DNA from: Microbulbifer sp. THAF38
GTDB lineage: Bacteria > Pseudomonadota > Gammaproteobacteria > Pseudomonadales > Cellvibrionaceae
Direction: 5' to 3'
DNA length: 64,000 bases
NCBI RefSeq assembly: GCF_009363535.1
Contig: NZ_CP045369.1
Coordinates: forward strand, 1,933,001 to 1,997,000
Shown: positions 1-8,234 of the stretch, piece after piece
How positions within the stretch are numbered: position 1 is the stretch's first letter
Layout: the number at the start of each line of letters is the position of its first letter
Notes under the pieces: model-generated
Told to the model about the DNA's origin: nothing
The model's input: the letters and a program-made list of their open reading frames with translations, nothing else
Databases searched by the model: none
Program-made: the position numbers and the translations under genes

Positions 1-1
1 C

Positions 2-787
2 GAAGCTCCCGACGCAAGAGCTTTTGGAGGGTTGATCCCTGCTGGGTACTTTACTCACATTAGATTGCATTGTCCTCTGTTTCTCGCTCAAAAATATGAT
101 CGAGCGAACCCTAGTAAGCTATTGAAGTTTCGTGAGGTCCGACAAATACGGAAGGCAGACCTTCTTTCATCCCCTTCTGGATTAATGTGTAGTGAATTGT
201 CGCGTGAGTTAAGGGGCAAGGAAGTATCTATTTACCCTAATCCAATCTTCAATTATATCGAGCAACCTCCTGTCGTTGAAATTGAAAGAGATATAGATAT
301 TCTTTTCTTAGGTAGGTATCAGTACTTGAAGGGAATAGATGTTTTTTTGAAGGTTGTTGGTCAATTTGGTGGGGAGTTGAAGGTTGCAGTGGCTGGAGAT
401 GATAGGCCAGTAAGTTCATATGCACTTAATAGTGTAGATAATCACGGCTTTGTAGGCCCGTCAGAGAAGATGGCTCTTCTTCATAGAACTAAGTGTGTTC
501 TGATTCCTAGTAGATTTGAGTCTTTTTCCATGGTTGCTTATGAGGCTATTTCCTGTGGTGCGAAAGTGATTACTTGGCCTAATACTGGATTTAGTGAGTG
601 GGCGGATAATGAAATCGTTTATAGGGGTTTGGATGATGAAAAAAAAACGAAAGAGATAATTTTAAATGCACTGCAGTCGTCTCCGGACTCTGCAAAATTT
701 CATGAAAAAGTTGATAGTGTTAATGGAGCGTTTTGGCTTGGGATCGAATATGTTCAAAAAAAATTCAATGAGTGGTTGAGTGTATGA
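2..787 (+). CDS. Glycosyltransferase family 4-like protein, 5' end cut by window
   Basis: Probably a GT-B fold sugar transferase that adds a residue to a cell-surface glycan at the inner face of the membrane. The reading frame is open from base 2, so the true start lies upstream and about 262 residues are visible. The C-terminal half shows the GT4 pattern: FLGRYQYLKGIDV opens the nucleotide-sugar domain, and PSRFESFSMVAYEAISCGA carries the E-x7-E type motif near visible residues 170-185. The N-terminal acceptor domain is incomplete. The stop overlaps the next start (ATGA), so the two are co-transcribed. The sequence is AT-rich, unlike the housekeeping genes further right. The sugar specificity cannot be read from the sequence. 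Confidence 0.8.
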   Translation, partial: EAPDARAFGGLIPAGYFTHIRLHCPLFLAQKYDRANPSKLLKFREVRQIRKADLLSSPSGLMCSELSRELRGKEVSIYPNPIFNYIEQPPVVEIERDIDILFLGRYQYLKGIDVFLKVVGQFGGELKVAVAGDDRPVSSYALNSVDNHGFVGPSEKMALLHRTKCVLIPSRFESFSMVAYEAISCGAKVITWPNTGFSEWADNEIVYRGLDDEKKTKEIILNALQSSPDSAKFHEKVDSVNGAFWLGIEYVQKKFNEWLSV

Positions 788-1893
788 TTGGAATTTTAAA
801 ATTAGTATGGTTTAGATTAAGGAGCGAACCATTACAGTTTTTTTTGCGCTCATCCAAAAAAGTGTTTTTTTCACCTGGTGTTTTGCTGCATGATATTGGA
901 AATGCGATATCTGCGCCATTGAAATTTATGGGGACAACTGGGGTTTCCGGTGCGATTCAAGCTGGCGATCGCGTTGTTCTAGATGGTGCGGATTTTATTA
1001 GAGCGCGGAAAAGTCAGGAGGAGCTTGTCAGTGGTTATCCGTGCTATAGTTTGATATATAAGAGTGAGAAAAAATTTGGTATTTACCGAAAGAAATTTTC
1101 ACCTACAAACGGACGATTTTCCTCGCTATTTTTTATGCCTGCAGCAGGAAATGATATTGCTGGTGACTTTTTAAAGGATGCCTCTGAAAACGCTTCTAAC
1201 TTCATTGGTTTTAGAAAGGAAAATCTCGGTGTGTGTCTCTTAAACGAGGAGGCGATTATTAGTGAAAAGCTAGTATTAATGACGAGATTGAAACCTTTAA
1301 AGCTGCAAGAAAGTTTCTATTGTTCTTATCAAAATTTAGTGGTTGTGAATCCTAAAGGATATATACCGTGGATGTACTGGCAAGTTAACCAGGATTCCAA
1401 TATTGTTTTGGTTCTGACAGAGAAGCAGGATGAAGAGGTTTTTCGAGATTATCTTGATATAGCATCTGTCGTGATTGATTGTAACAGTGTAATTAACTCT
1501 GTTGATCGGAAGAATTCTTATACATATGTTCAGGGTTCTCTTGAATCTTTGAGGCACTTGCTAGTAAATGTTATCCTTGACCTCAGCGAAAAACAGAAGA
1601 ATATTCTTATGCCCGCCTATCGGGGTCTTGAGTATATCCCTAATATTGAGCTTCTAAATAGCAAAGGAATAGGCGGTGTCCTCTGTTTGACAGAGTCATT
1701 CAGTCCTATTAAAGGAGCAACATTTGTTGAAATGCTTGAATGTAATAAGGAAAAGATAAAATATATTCTTCTTAGGGAGGAGCTTCATTTGAGATATAAA
1801 GATTTAATCTGGAGGTCCGAAGAAGAAGGTGAACCTTTAGAGCTGTTATTGAAATCATTGAAGGATGGTGTGAAGTATGAAGTCATCTATTAA
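784..1893 (+). CDS. Unknown protein of a polysaccharide gene cluster
   Basis: I do not recognise this family. The protein has about 369 residues if it starts at the ATG at 784, which overlaps the previous stop as ATGA; a GTG at 772 is the alternative. There is no signal peptide or clear membrane span, only a basic, aromatic N-terminus (LKLVWFRLRSEPLQFFLRSS) that could touch the membrane. The middle part has beta-rich stretches such as NSNIVLVLTE-like segments but no GT4, GT2 or acyltransferase motif that I can see. Its position between two glycosyltransferases, with overlaps at both ends, suggests a role in glycan synthesis or modification. Base composition is AT-rich like its neighbours. Confidence 0.75.
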   Translation: MIGILKLVWFRLRSEPLQFFLRSSKKVFFSPGVLLHDIGNAISAPLKFMGTTGVSGAIQAGDRVVLDGADFIRARKSQEELVSGYPCYSLIYKSEKKFGIYRKKFSPTNGRFSSLFFMPAAGNDIAGDFLKDASENASNFIGFRKENLGVCLLNEEAIISEKLVLMTRLKPLKLQESFYCSYQNLVVVNPKGYIPWMYWQVNQDSNIVLVLTEKQDEEVFRDYLDIASVVIDCNSVINSVDRKNSYTYVQGSLESLRHLLVNVILDLSEKQKNILMPAYRGLEYIPNIELLNSKGIGGVLCLTESFSPIKGATFVEMLECNKEKIKYILLREELHLRYKDLIWRSEEEGEPLELLLKSLKDGVKYEVIY

Positions 1894-2860
1894 TATAGTT
1901 CATATTTCTTTAACCCCGTTAGTAGGTTCCCCAGGCAAGATTGCTGATTGTCTAAACCGATACACTCCTCATCGAGGTGAGTTTATTTACTTGTCGGATT
2001 ACCCTAAGCCTTTAAGTGGAAGCTTTACCTCCTCGGGGGTTTATTGGGATAGAAGGCCGAATAAGGATAGTGGGCTCGCAGTAGAGTTAATTAAAAACGC
2101 TGATGTAATCCATATACATAATGCCGTTTATAGAGTTGTTTGTGACGAGATATATGAATTAAATCCTACAGCTTCATATGTCTTTCAGACCCACTCAGGA
2201 TTAAGGGAGGGGCCATTGTATTTTGATGCTACTGAGATGATGGGGCTTCCATTTAAGCGCTTTTTTACTATTGCTCAAGCTTATCCTCGTTTGTATCAGA
2301 ATTATGAGCCAGTTCCCAATATAATTAGCTTTCCAGCAAATCCTGAACCTGCTCTCATTGAGGGGGGGAGGCCTCGTGTGCTGTTCTCTCCCACTCATTC
2401 ACGTAAAGCTCGCTGGGGGGGGAAGGGATCAAAAGTTTTAGAGGAAACTTTAACATCCTTATCTTCACTGGGGAGAATTGAATATGTGAGACCAAAGTCT
2501 TTCCTGACGCCCTATGAGTTATTCTCCCTAAGAAAGACATGCCAAATTTCGGTTGATGAAATAATTACAGGAGGCTTTCATCAGGTTAGTTTGGAGGCTT
2601 TGGGCGCGGGTACAGTTTGTGTAAATGGATCAGATTACTTTTCAAACCTTTCATTTATGAGCTGCTTGGGGTCATTAGACGAGCCCCCTTTTTTCAGGGT
2701 TACTGAAGATGATTGTGTTGAAAGGATGACGGATCTAGTATCATCTCCAGATCTAATTTTGAAGTATCAGCAAGAATCATTACGTTTTTTTGATAATTAT
2801 TTAAGACCTGAGAAGCTGGTAAGCATTTATGCGCAGAAGTATGAAGAACTCCTCCAATAA
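1877..2860 (+). CDS. Glycosyltransferase, GT4-like (GT-B fold)
   Basis: Likely a sugar transferase of the same glycan pathway. The N-terminal part runs from a Rossmann-like strand (INIVHISLTPLVGSPGKIAD) to ADVIHIHNA, a hallmark of GT4 acceptor domains. The C-terminal part has VLFSPTHSRKARWGGKGS, resembling the phosphate-binding loop region, and ITGGFHQVSLEALGAGTVC, the position where GT4 enzymes carry their donor-binding glutamate. The length of 327 residues is slightly short for GT4. It starts at ATG 1877, overlapping the upstream gene by 17 bases, and overlaps the next gene, so the four genes form one transcription unit. Donor and acceptor are unknown. Confidence 0.72.
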   Translation: MKSSINIVHISLTPLVGSPGKIADCLNRYTPHRGEFIYLSDYPKPLSGSFTSSGVYWDRRPNKDSGLAVELIKNADVIHIHNAVYRVVCDEIYELNPTASYVFQTHSGLREGPLYFDATEMMGLPFKRFFTIAQAYPRLYQNYEPVPNIISFPANPEPALIEGGRPRVLFSPTHSRKARWGGKGSKVLEETLTSLSSLGRIEYVRPKSFLTPYELFSLRKTCQISVDEIITGGFHQVSLEALGAGTVCVNGSDYFSNLSFMSCLGSLDEPPFFRVTEDDCVERMTDLVSSPDLILKYQQESLRFFDNYLRPEKLVSIYAQKYEELLQ

Positions 2861-3494
2861 TATCCGTTCACTTAAAAGGCGGCATCAAGGAGAGGTAGGG
2901 GTAGTTTTGGCGAATGGCCCCTCCGCATTAAGCTATGAAAAGAAAAGTGATTCTATTGTCCATATTGGGCTAAATGCATCCCCTTTACTTGAAGAGAGGT
3001 GTGGCCTTAGCCTAGACTATTACGTCTTGACAGATAGGCGCTTTTTGCAAAATCCAGAGAAAAGACCTATAGCTGATACAATGCTTGAACGTGATACTCC
3101 ATGTATTTTGCGTGAAGAGTTGTCGGCAGATTTGACTAAAACTAACGATAATACTTTTTTTGTAAGGTCTATTGGGCGTGATGGCTTTTCTACAGATCTA
3201 GAGTCTGGATTTTATTTTGGTTGTAGTACAACAATGCTTGCGTTGCAGTTGGCATATTATTTAGGGTTGAAAAAAATATACCTTGTTGGGGTTGACTTGA
3301 AATATAAGCCAGAGCAGCCGCGCTTTTATATGGAAAAAGTAGTTGAGCCTAATGATCCATTTACAAGTGTGCAAGTATGGAATTTTTCTAATGCATACCA
3401 AACTTTAAAGATGCTGGATGTTGACCTCTTTCTCTGCAGTGAAGAGTCACTTGCTAGGCCATATATTCCATTCTTAGATGTTAAAGATATTTAG
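2829..3494 (+). CDS. DUF115 (MptE-like) / GT42-like protein
   Basis: A Rossmann-type protein of 221 residues with the layout of DUF115 proteins and of GT42 sialyltransferases such as Campylobacter Cst-II. It has a nucleotide-binding strand and loop VVLANGPSAL near residues 25-34, an IGLNASPLL segment, then SGFYFGCSTTMLALQLAYY followed by LGLKKIYLVGVDLKY. In GT42 enzymes these match the GNGPS, SGVYM and IYLSGID segments. The GT42 catalytic histidine region is not evident here. This suggests a glycan-modifying transferase or a related phosphotransferase; the comparison is from memory. ATG 2829 was chosen; ATG 2841 is possible. It is the last gene of the left glycan block. Confidence 0.7.
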   Translation: MRRSMKNSSNNIRSLKRRHQGEVGVVLANGPSALSYEKKSDSIVHIGLNASPLLEERCGLSLDYYVLTDRRFLQNPEKRPIADTMLERDTPCILREELSADLTKTNDNTFFVRSIGRDGFSTDLESGFYFGCSTTMLALQLAYYLGLKKIYLVGVDLKYKPEQPRFYMEKVVEPNDPFTSVQVWNFSNAYQTLKMLDVDLFLCSEESLARPYIPFLDVKDI

Positions 3495-3604
3495 GGAGTT
3501 AATAGCTTTGTTGCTATCCGTAGCTTAGAATGCAGCCAACTATTGCTTTCAGTGCTGCGACCTGAAAGCACATGCTGCTTTGCTTGTAAAAAATTAGTAT
3601 TTTG

Positions 3605-3657
3605 AATTTGACCTGAAGAAGAGCTTTCTGAGAAGCCGATAACAATCAGGTCAAATT
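3605..3657. repeat. 12-base inverted repeat resembling IS481 end
   Basis: AATTTGACCTGA at 3605-3616 is the exact reverse complement of TCAGGTCAAATT at 3646-3657. The same motif with one change (AAATTGACCTGA) lies at 4905-4916, just after the transposase pseudogene. The arm at 3646 is therefore a candidate left end of the element, and the arm at 3605 may be a relic end of another copy. Confidence 0.5.
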
Positions 3658-3823
3658 TAACTACTAAACCCAATTCTCTGGGTGAAAGTCTATCGGAATA
3701 CGCGCTCGCAGATGTAAGAGTGAATTGTTCTCTGGCTTCTTAAAACAAAGATTATGCTGCACATTTGACTGTAGTTTGTGTGTATTAGTTCAGACCAAAT
3801 CTGACACATTCTCTTGAAAAAGA

Positions 3824-3883
3824 GGGGTTTACCGGTTTTGATAAAGGTGCCTAAACCTAGAAGCAAAACCAAGGATAAACCCC
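3824..3883 (+). promoter_or_regulatory. Long hairpin covering the transposase ribosome-binding region
   Basis: GGGGTTTA (3824-3831) pairs exactly with TAAACCCC (3876-3883), and GGTTTTG (3834-3840) pairs with CAAAACC (3864-3870). The start codon at 3884 follows the right arm directly, and the Shine-Dalgarno-like AAGGA (3871-3875) sits in the internal bulge. A transcript entering from outside would fold over the start, a device known from other insertion sequences to limit transposase synthesis. The role is inferred. Confidence 0.55.
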
Positions 3884-4900
3884 ATGATCGATATTAATGA
3901 ACGCATCATCAAACACAAGACCGGATTGCTCAATTTGGCAGAAGAGCTCGGTAATATCTCTGAAGCTTGTAAGATGCTTGGTGTATCGAGGGACACTTTC
4001 TATCGATACAAGGAAGCTGTTTCAAGTGGCGGCGTGGACGCCCTTCTTGAAAAAAATCAGCGGGTACCCAACCACAAGAACCGTGTTGACACTGCTATTG
4101 AAGAGGCTGTGTTGACTTATGCCCTTCAGCAACCTGCCCATGGTCAGGTGCGAGTCTCCAATGAGCTGTGTAAACGCGGTGTATTTGTGTCCCTTAGTGG
4201 CGTTCGGAGCATCTGGTTACGCCATGACCTGGCAAACTTCAAATTGCGATTAAAAGCCCTTGAGGCCAAGGTGACTGAGGAGGGGCTGATCCTCACAGAA
4301 TCACAGGTTCAGGTTTTGGAGAGAAAGCGCCATGATGGTGAGGCTTGTGGTGAAATTGATACCCAGCATCCAGGCTATTTGGGCTCGCAAGATACTTTCT
4401 ATGCAGGGACATTTAAGGGGGATGGCCGTATTTATCAACAAACCTATGTTGATACCTATGCAAAGGTTGCCCACTGCAAGCTGTATACCACCAAAACACC
4501 AATCACTGCGGCAGACCTCCTGAATGACCGTGTATTACCGTTTTACGTGCCCGTACTGCGTATTCTAACTGACCGCGGTACTGAGTATTGTGGGAAGCTA
4601 GAGCAGCATGATTATCAGTTATACCTGAGTGTGAACGAAATAGAGCACACAAAGACAAAAGCCAGGCATCCACAAACCAACGGCATCTGTGAGCGATTCC
4701 ATAAAACAATTTAACAGGAGTTCTACCAACCATCATTACGTCGTAAGATATACGAATCTGCAGAGGAGCTTCAAAAGGATCTAGACGAATGGCTCGCATA
4801 TTACAATAATGACCCCACCCATCAGGGTAAGAAATGTTGCGGCCGCACACCGGTGGCAACACTTGAAGATGGAAAAGGCATCTGGAGGGAAAATTCGTAA
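3884..4900 (+). pseudogene. IS481-family transposase with one premature stop
   Basis: A DDE transposase that would cut and join the ends of its insertion sequence. The N-terminus has a helix-turn-helix (SEACKMLGVSRDTFYRYKE). The core shows the three acidic positions: GEIDTQHPG, LTDRGTEYCG and HPQTNGICERFHKTI. A TAA at 4712-4714 interrupts the frame after residue 276. The same frame then continues for 61 codons to a natural stop at 4898-4900 and reads like the normal C-terminus (QEFYQPSLRRKIYES...), so one base change, probably in a leucine codon, made the stop. The truncated product keeps all three acidic residues but loses the conserved tail, so activity is doubtful. Confidence 0.85.
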
Positions 4901-4919
4901 ACCAAAATTGACCTGACAG

Positions 4920-5489
4920 GGCACCTTCTCAGTCACCTATCCGATTCATCCGATCAACAACCGCTGGCCGTTCATCTATATTCACTTTGTTTTTAATCTT
5001 TCCGCGCCGATCATACTTACCGTAGCGCTTACGATAGGTCTTTGATGTAATCCTAAGATGCTTGCATAAGTCTCCACCATTTGCCTTATCTAAATAAATG
5101 AGTTGGTAGATCGTCTCATGATGTAACGATACACGAGTGTGTTTCTTTAAAAAGCTTGCAGTCTGCTGAGGACTTAATTCTTTCCGAGTTAGGATGTCTA
5201 TTTGTTGCCATTCTCCATCAGTCACTTTCTGTGCCTTATACACTTGCCGGCGTCTAAGCTCCGAGAGCTTATGTGCTTGCCCTGGGCGATACCCCCGCAT
5301 GCGTCGCAGCTCTCGGCTGATCGTTGAGGGGTGTCTCTCTAACAGTTTTTCTATTGCTTTTTGAGTGTGTCCGGCTTTTCTCAGGCCGTAAATCTGGTAT
5401 CGTTTGTTCTCGCTCAGTTGGTAGTAGCTCCTCAGTGTCTTTCTCTTGTTGGTCAGGAGAGATGCCGGCTCTACCAGCTGAGTCCTCAC
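4920..5489 (-). pseudogene. IS30-family transposase, C-terminal half missing
   Basis: Only the N-terminal half of an IS30 transposase is present, about 186 residues against a usual 310-330. The helix-turn-helix part is intact (HTQKAIEKLLERHPSTISRE) and is followed by SPQQTASFLKKH and the HHETIYQLIY segment. The frame ends at ARG-ILE-GLY-ASP then TGA, where family members continue with WEGD, the start of the catalytic domain. After the stop the sequence still reads GAA GGT before it meets the IS481 end. The IS481 copy thus appears to have inserted into this IS30 element, and a Trp codon has also become TGA. The catalytic residues are gone, so it is inactive. Confidence 0.82.
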
Positions 5490-5568
5490 TTACCAATTGC
5501 GCTTACTATCCGAAAGCAAGGATTGTAAAAGCTTGATTCTGCGTTTAAGTATCAAAGGTATCTATTTT

Positions 5569-6753
5569 CTATAGAGCTTTTAGCTTGTTTTTTATCCATA
5601 TTTTTATGGCGGCAAGAATAATGCTACACAATGAATAGTTTAAGCGCTTCTGATTTCTCGTATGTGACAATATATTTTTTAAAAAATAAGTTTTGGGTGG
5701 GGTAAGGTTTTTCTGTTTTTGGAGAAGAAGGTGAATAAGTTCCTCTTGCCTTTCAACTGAGTATAGATGGATAGTGGGAATCATGTCATCTAGACCCACC
5801 TTAATAATAGCGTCACTTCTCGAAAAAATTCCGTTACCTACAGTGTAAACAGGCTTCTCGTATATCAGAGATTCTAGCAATACGGTACTGTTTATCCCTA
5901 AGACGCAATTAGACTTTGATATCAATTGGTGGAGCGGGGTTTTGTTATCGATTTTCATTCGGCTACTGTTGGGGAGTAGGTCAAGTGGGGAGCTTTGATC
6001 AAGAGGGTGTTGGCGTGTAATGATGCTTATATTGGGGGGTACGTGATATTCGGCCCACTCAAGAAAGCTTTTCATGGTGCGAAATGGAGAGAATTTTGTA
6101 ATGTTTGTGTCCGTCTCTAATTGGAGAGGGATAAATACATACCCATTATCAGATATATTATTATCCTCAAATTTCCCCCTGTATGTCAGTTTCCACTGTT
6201 TTATATTTTGCCGCTCTTCCGAGCTAATACTTTTTGGCTTTGTGGTAGAGATCGAGCTTTGTGCATTTACTCCGAGGGGATCTTCATAGTAAGTTCCCGA
6301 TTGCGGAAACCAGCCAGCTTCCATGAAGGAAAATTTTTGATTTGGATTCATTCTGCGAGAAAGATCTATAAAATCTTGTTGATAATGGGGTAGGCCATTC
6401 CAGATTATTATCTTTTCTGGTTTAAAGCTCTCTATCACCTTTTGAAAGCAGTGTGATCGATAGTGTTTTATATCATTAAGCGCTTTTTGAGGGTTTGTTG
6501 AAAATTGCTTTGCTAGAGCTTTATTTCTAGGCAAGGCGGTAAAGTTAAATTCGCTTGTTGCAATCTTTGCTTTTATTATGTTTGTGCAGTTTACGCTGTG
6601 AGGTTGACTTATGTGGTTCCTGGTAAGAAGCTGCACCTCTTCTTCAACTAATAATAAAATATCATTTCCAAGTTCGGACTCTTTACGTGCGGCTGCTAAG
6701 ATTGTATCTGCGCGCTGAATATCTGGCATTGGCTCGTATATAAGAACGCGCAT
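5569..6753 (-). CDS. Capsule polysaccharide biosynthesis-like protein (KpsC/KpsS type)
   Basis: Resembles the capsule polysaccharide synthesis family (Pfam PF05159, which includes Kdo transferases KpsC and KpsS). The supporting segments are NGYVFIPLQLETDTNI, where family members start their second domain, SIITRQHPLD, and VLGINSTVLLESLIYEKPVY, the typical last motif. There are 394 residues and no signal peptide. Start ATG overlaps the stop of the ABC ATPase gene as TAATG, so it is the last gene of an operon 8230-5569 after permease and ATPase. It may add the linker sugars or the first residue of an exported glycan. Family membership is from motif memory and is not certain. Confidence 0.65.
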   Translation of the reverse strand: MRVLIYEPMPDIQRADTILAAARKESELGNDILLLVEEEVQLLTRNHISQPHSVNCTNIIKAKIATSEFNFTALPRNKALAKQFSTNPQKALNDIKHYRSHCFQKVIESFKPEKIIIWNGLPHYQQDFIDLSRRMNPNQKFSFMEAGWFPQSGTYYEDPLGVNAQSSISTTKPKSISSEERQNIKQWKLTYRGKFEDNNISDNGYVFIPLQLETDTNITKFSPFRTMKSFLEWAEYHVPPNISIITRQHPLDQSSPLDLLPNSSRMKIDNKTPLHQLISKSNCVLGINSTVLLESLIYEKPVYTVGNGIFSRSDAIIKVGLDDMIPTIHLYSVERQEELIHLLLQKQKNLTPPKTYFLKNILSHTRNQKRLNYSLCSIILAAIKIWIKNKLKAL

Positions 6754-7457
6754 TATTTCTGTGACTCTTCATAAGCTGCCACCACAGACTTGCTGTCTCC
6801 GTATTGGGCCACAACACCATTTTCAATCCATACAGCCTTATTGCAAAGCCGCTTGACAGTTTCTGCAGAATGGGATACTAAAACTACGGTGTCTCCTGAA
6901 GTAATTTTCTCCTTCATTACTGCCTCTGACTTTTTCCTGAACTTTGAATCCCCAACAGCTAGAATTTCATCAATTAATAAGACGTCAGTTTTTAAATGGA
7001 TTGCCACAGCCATCCCAAGTCGCTGTTTCATTCCTGTAGAGTAGTTTTTGACTGGCCGATCAAAAAACTCCCCAAGCTCGGCGAATTCATTGATTTCATC
7101 AAGCTTGCTTACAATAAAATGTTTTTTTAGGCCCATCATCATCCCACTAATTACCGCATTTTGGCGACCAGAAAGATTTTGATCATAGCCGACAGTTAAA
7201 GAGAGTAGCGCCGTTCTATGTCCGTGGTTGGTCACCTTCCCTCCATCAGGCTTGATGATACCGTTCAGCAGACGAAGTAGAGTGCTTTTCCCTGCACCGT
7301 TGCGACCAAGAACTCCAAGCGAATCCCCCTCATAAAGCTCAAAACTAATATCTTTCAGTGGGCTGTAAACACTGGTTGCTCGGGTAAAGGGGATGCCTGA
7401 GCGATAGGTCACCCGTACATTCTTCAGGCTAATGGCTGACTTCTTTCTTTCGCTCAT
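6753..7457 (-). CDS. ABC transporter ATPase for polysaccharide export (KpsT/Wzt type)
   Basis: Energy-coupling subunit that drives export of a finished polysaccharide across the inner membrane with the permease encoded just upstream. Walker A is LGRNGAGKSTLLRLLNG, the signature is YSTGMKQRLG, Walker B is VLLIDEILAVGD and the switch histidine is in VLVSHSAETV. At 234 residues it lacks the C-terminal carbohydrate-binding domain found in O-antigen Wzt proteins of the E. coli O8/O9a kind, so it is closer to capsule KpsT. It overlaps the permease by 4 bases (ATGA) and the downstream gene by 1 base. Confidence 0.92.
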   Translation of the reverse strand: MSERKKSAISLKNVRVTYRSGIPFTRATSVYSPLKDISFELYEGDSLGVLGRNGAGKSTLLRLLNGIIKPDGGKVTNHGHRTALLSLTVGYDQNLSGRQNAVISGMMMGLKKHFIVSKLDEINEFAELGEFFDRPVKNYSTGMKQRLGMAVAIHLKTDVLLIDEILAVGDSKFRKKSEAVMKEKITSGDTVVLVSHSAETVKRLCNKAVWIENGVVAQYGDSKSVVAAYEESQK

Positions 7458-8230
7458 TGTTGCATCAGTGCTCTTGCGAATACGGGATTTAGCTTTCTCA
7501 TTATCAGCCTCGCTAGGGCATAAAGCGATATAGCTGCGCAGGTGTAAATTGCCAAGCTAGATACATTAGGTATTTGGTTATACATCAATATGTCGCGGTA
7601 GCTCTCAATAATCCAGACCATTGGATTGTAAGCGAGAATATCTTGAATGTTTTCTGGTAATGAGCTGACGGTATAGAGGATGCCTGATCCATACATGCCG
7701 AGTCGTAGCAAGTGAGGAATCAAGTTAGAGAGATCTGGTACAAATGGAATAAGCGCGCTGGCGATCAGGCCGCAGGCATAATTCAACAGGAGTTGTATTA
7801 ACAGAATTAATGGAAGGTAGATGTAGCTCCATGTGGGTGGATACCCCATTATCCATAACCCAATTAGCAGTAGCATAAACACAATACTGAACTTGAAGGT
7901 GTCCATGACGATATTAATAGATGGAAGTACTACTTTGGGGAAATTGACTTGGCTGATTAGTGCATGATTTTGGGTAATAGCAGCTGAGCAGTGGCTGACG
8001 CATTGGGCAAACCACTGCCAAACTACCAATCCCACAAGAAGGAAGGGGACAAAGTCATCTGTTCCTCTTTGAAATACAACGGCAAATATAAAGTAATAGA
8101 TCGCCATCGAAAAAATGGGCTCTATGATCCACCAGAGGAAGCTCAAATAGGTTTTCGAGGCTTCAGATCGTAAATTACATAGCGCCTTGTAGAAGACGAT
8201 GTCTCTATGATGTTTTTGTAGAAAAATCAC
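7454..8230 (-). CDS. ABC transporter permease for polysaccharide export (KpsM/Wzm type)
   Basis: Membrane channel subunit of the ABC-2 family, 258 residues with about six hydrophobic spans. The N-terminus DIVFYKALCNLRSEASKTYL is the usual amphipathic stretch before span one, and SFLWWIIEPIFSMAIYYF, IVFMLLLIGLWIMGYP and LILLIQLLLNYACGLIASAL are clear membrane segments. The C-terminal NPMVWIIESYRDILMYNQ is typical of the family. It is the partner of the ATPase encoded next. The start lies 4 bases after the end of the GT4 gene upstream on the same strand, so transcription probably begins at the 9.5 kb divergent region. Confidence 0.9.
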   Translation of the reverse strand: MIFLQKHHRDIVFYKALCNLRSEASKTYLSFLWWIIEPIFSMAIYYFIFAVVFQRGTDDFVPFLLVGLVVWQWFAQCVSHCSAAITQNHALISQVNFPKVVLPSINIVMDTFKFSIVFMLLLIGLWIMGYPPTWSYIYLPLILLIQLLLNYACGLIASALIPFVPDLSNLIPHLLRLGMYGSGILYTVSSLPENIQDILAYNPMVWIIESYRDILMYNQIPNVSSLAIYTCAAISLYALARLIMRKLNPVFARALMQQ

Positions 8231-8234
8231 GGGG

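Larger units (their letters stand above)
3495..3883. other. Intergenic stretch between glycan block and IS481 transposase
   Basis: No convincing gene. The stretch holds an inverted repeat GCTTTCAG...CTGAAAGC near 3551-3575, a perfect 12-base inverted repeat (3605-3616 and 3646-3657) whose core resembles the right end of the IS481 copy, and a long hairpin directly before the transposase start. It looks like accumulated insertion-sequence ends. Confidence 0.5.
3646..4919 (+). mobile_element. IS481-family insertion sequence (approximate bounds)
   Basis: Bounds are inferred. The right end is set at the sequence TTGACCTGACAG after the transposase pseudogene, where IS30-derived sequence begins. 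The left end is set at the inverted copy of the same motif at 3646. About 1.27 kb in total, plausible for this family. I could not identify a target-site duplication, so the exact ends remain open. Confidence 0.45.

Noticed and set aside
3491..3872. Two 60-codon minus-strand frames before the IS481
   Set aside because: No start context, no similarity, and they run through the inverted repeats of IS ends.
4700..4730. Programmed stop read-through in the IS481 transposase
   Set aside because: Relatives as I remember them have a sense codon here and one uninterrupted frame; a simple nonsense mutation is the easier reading.
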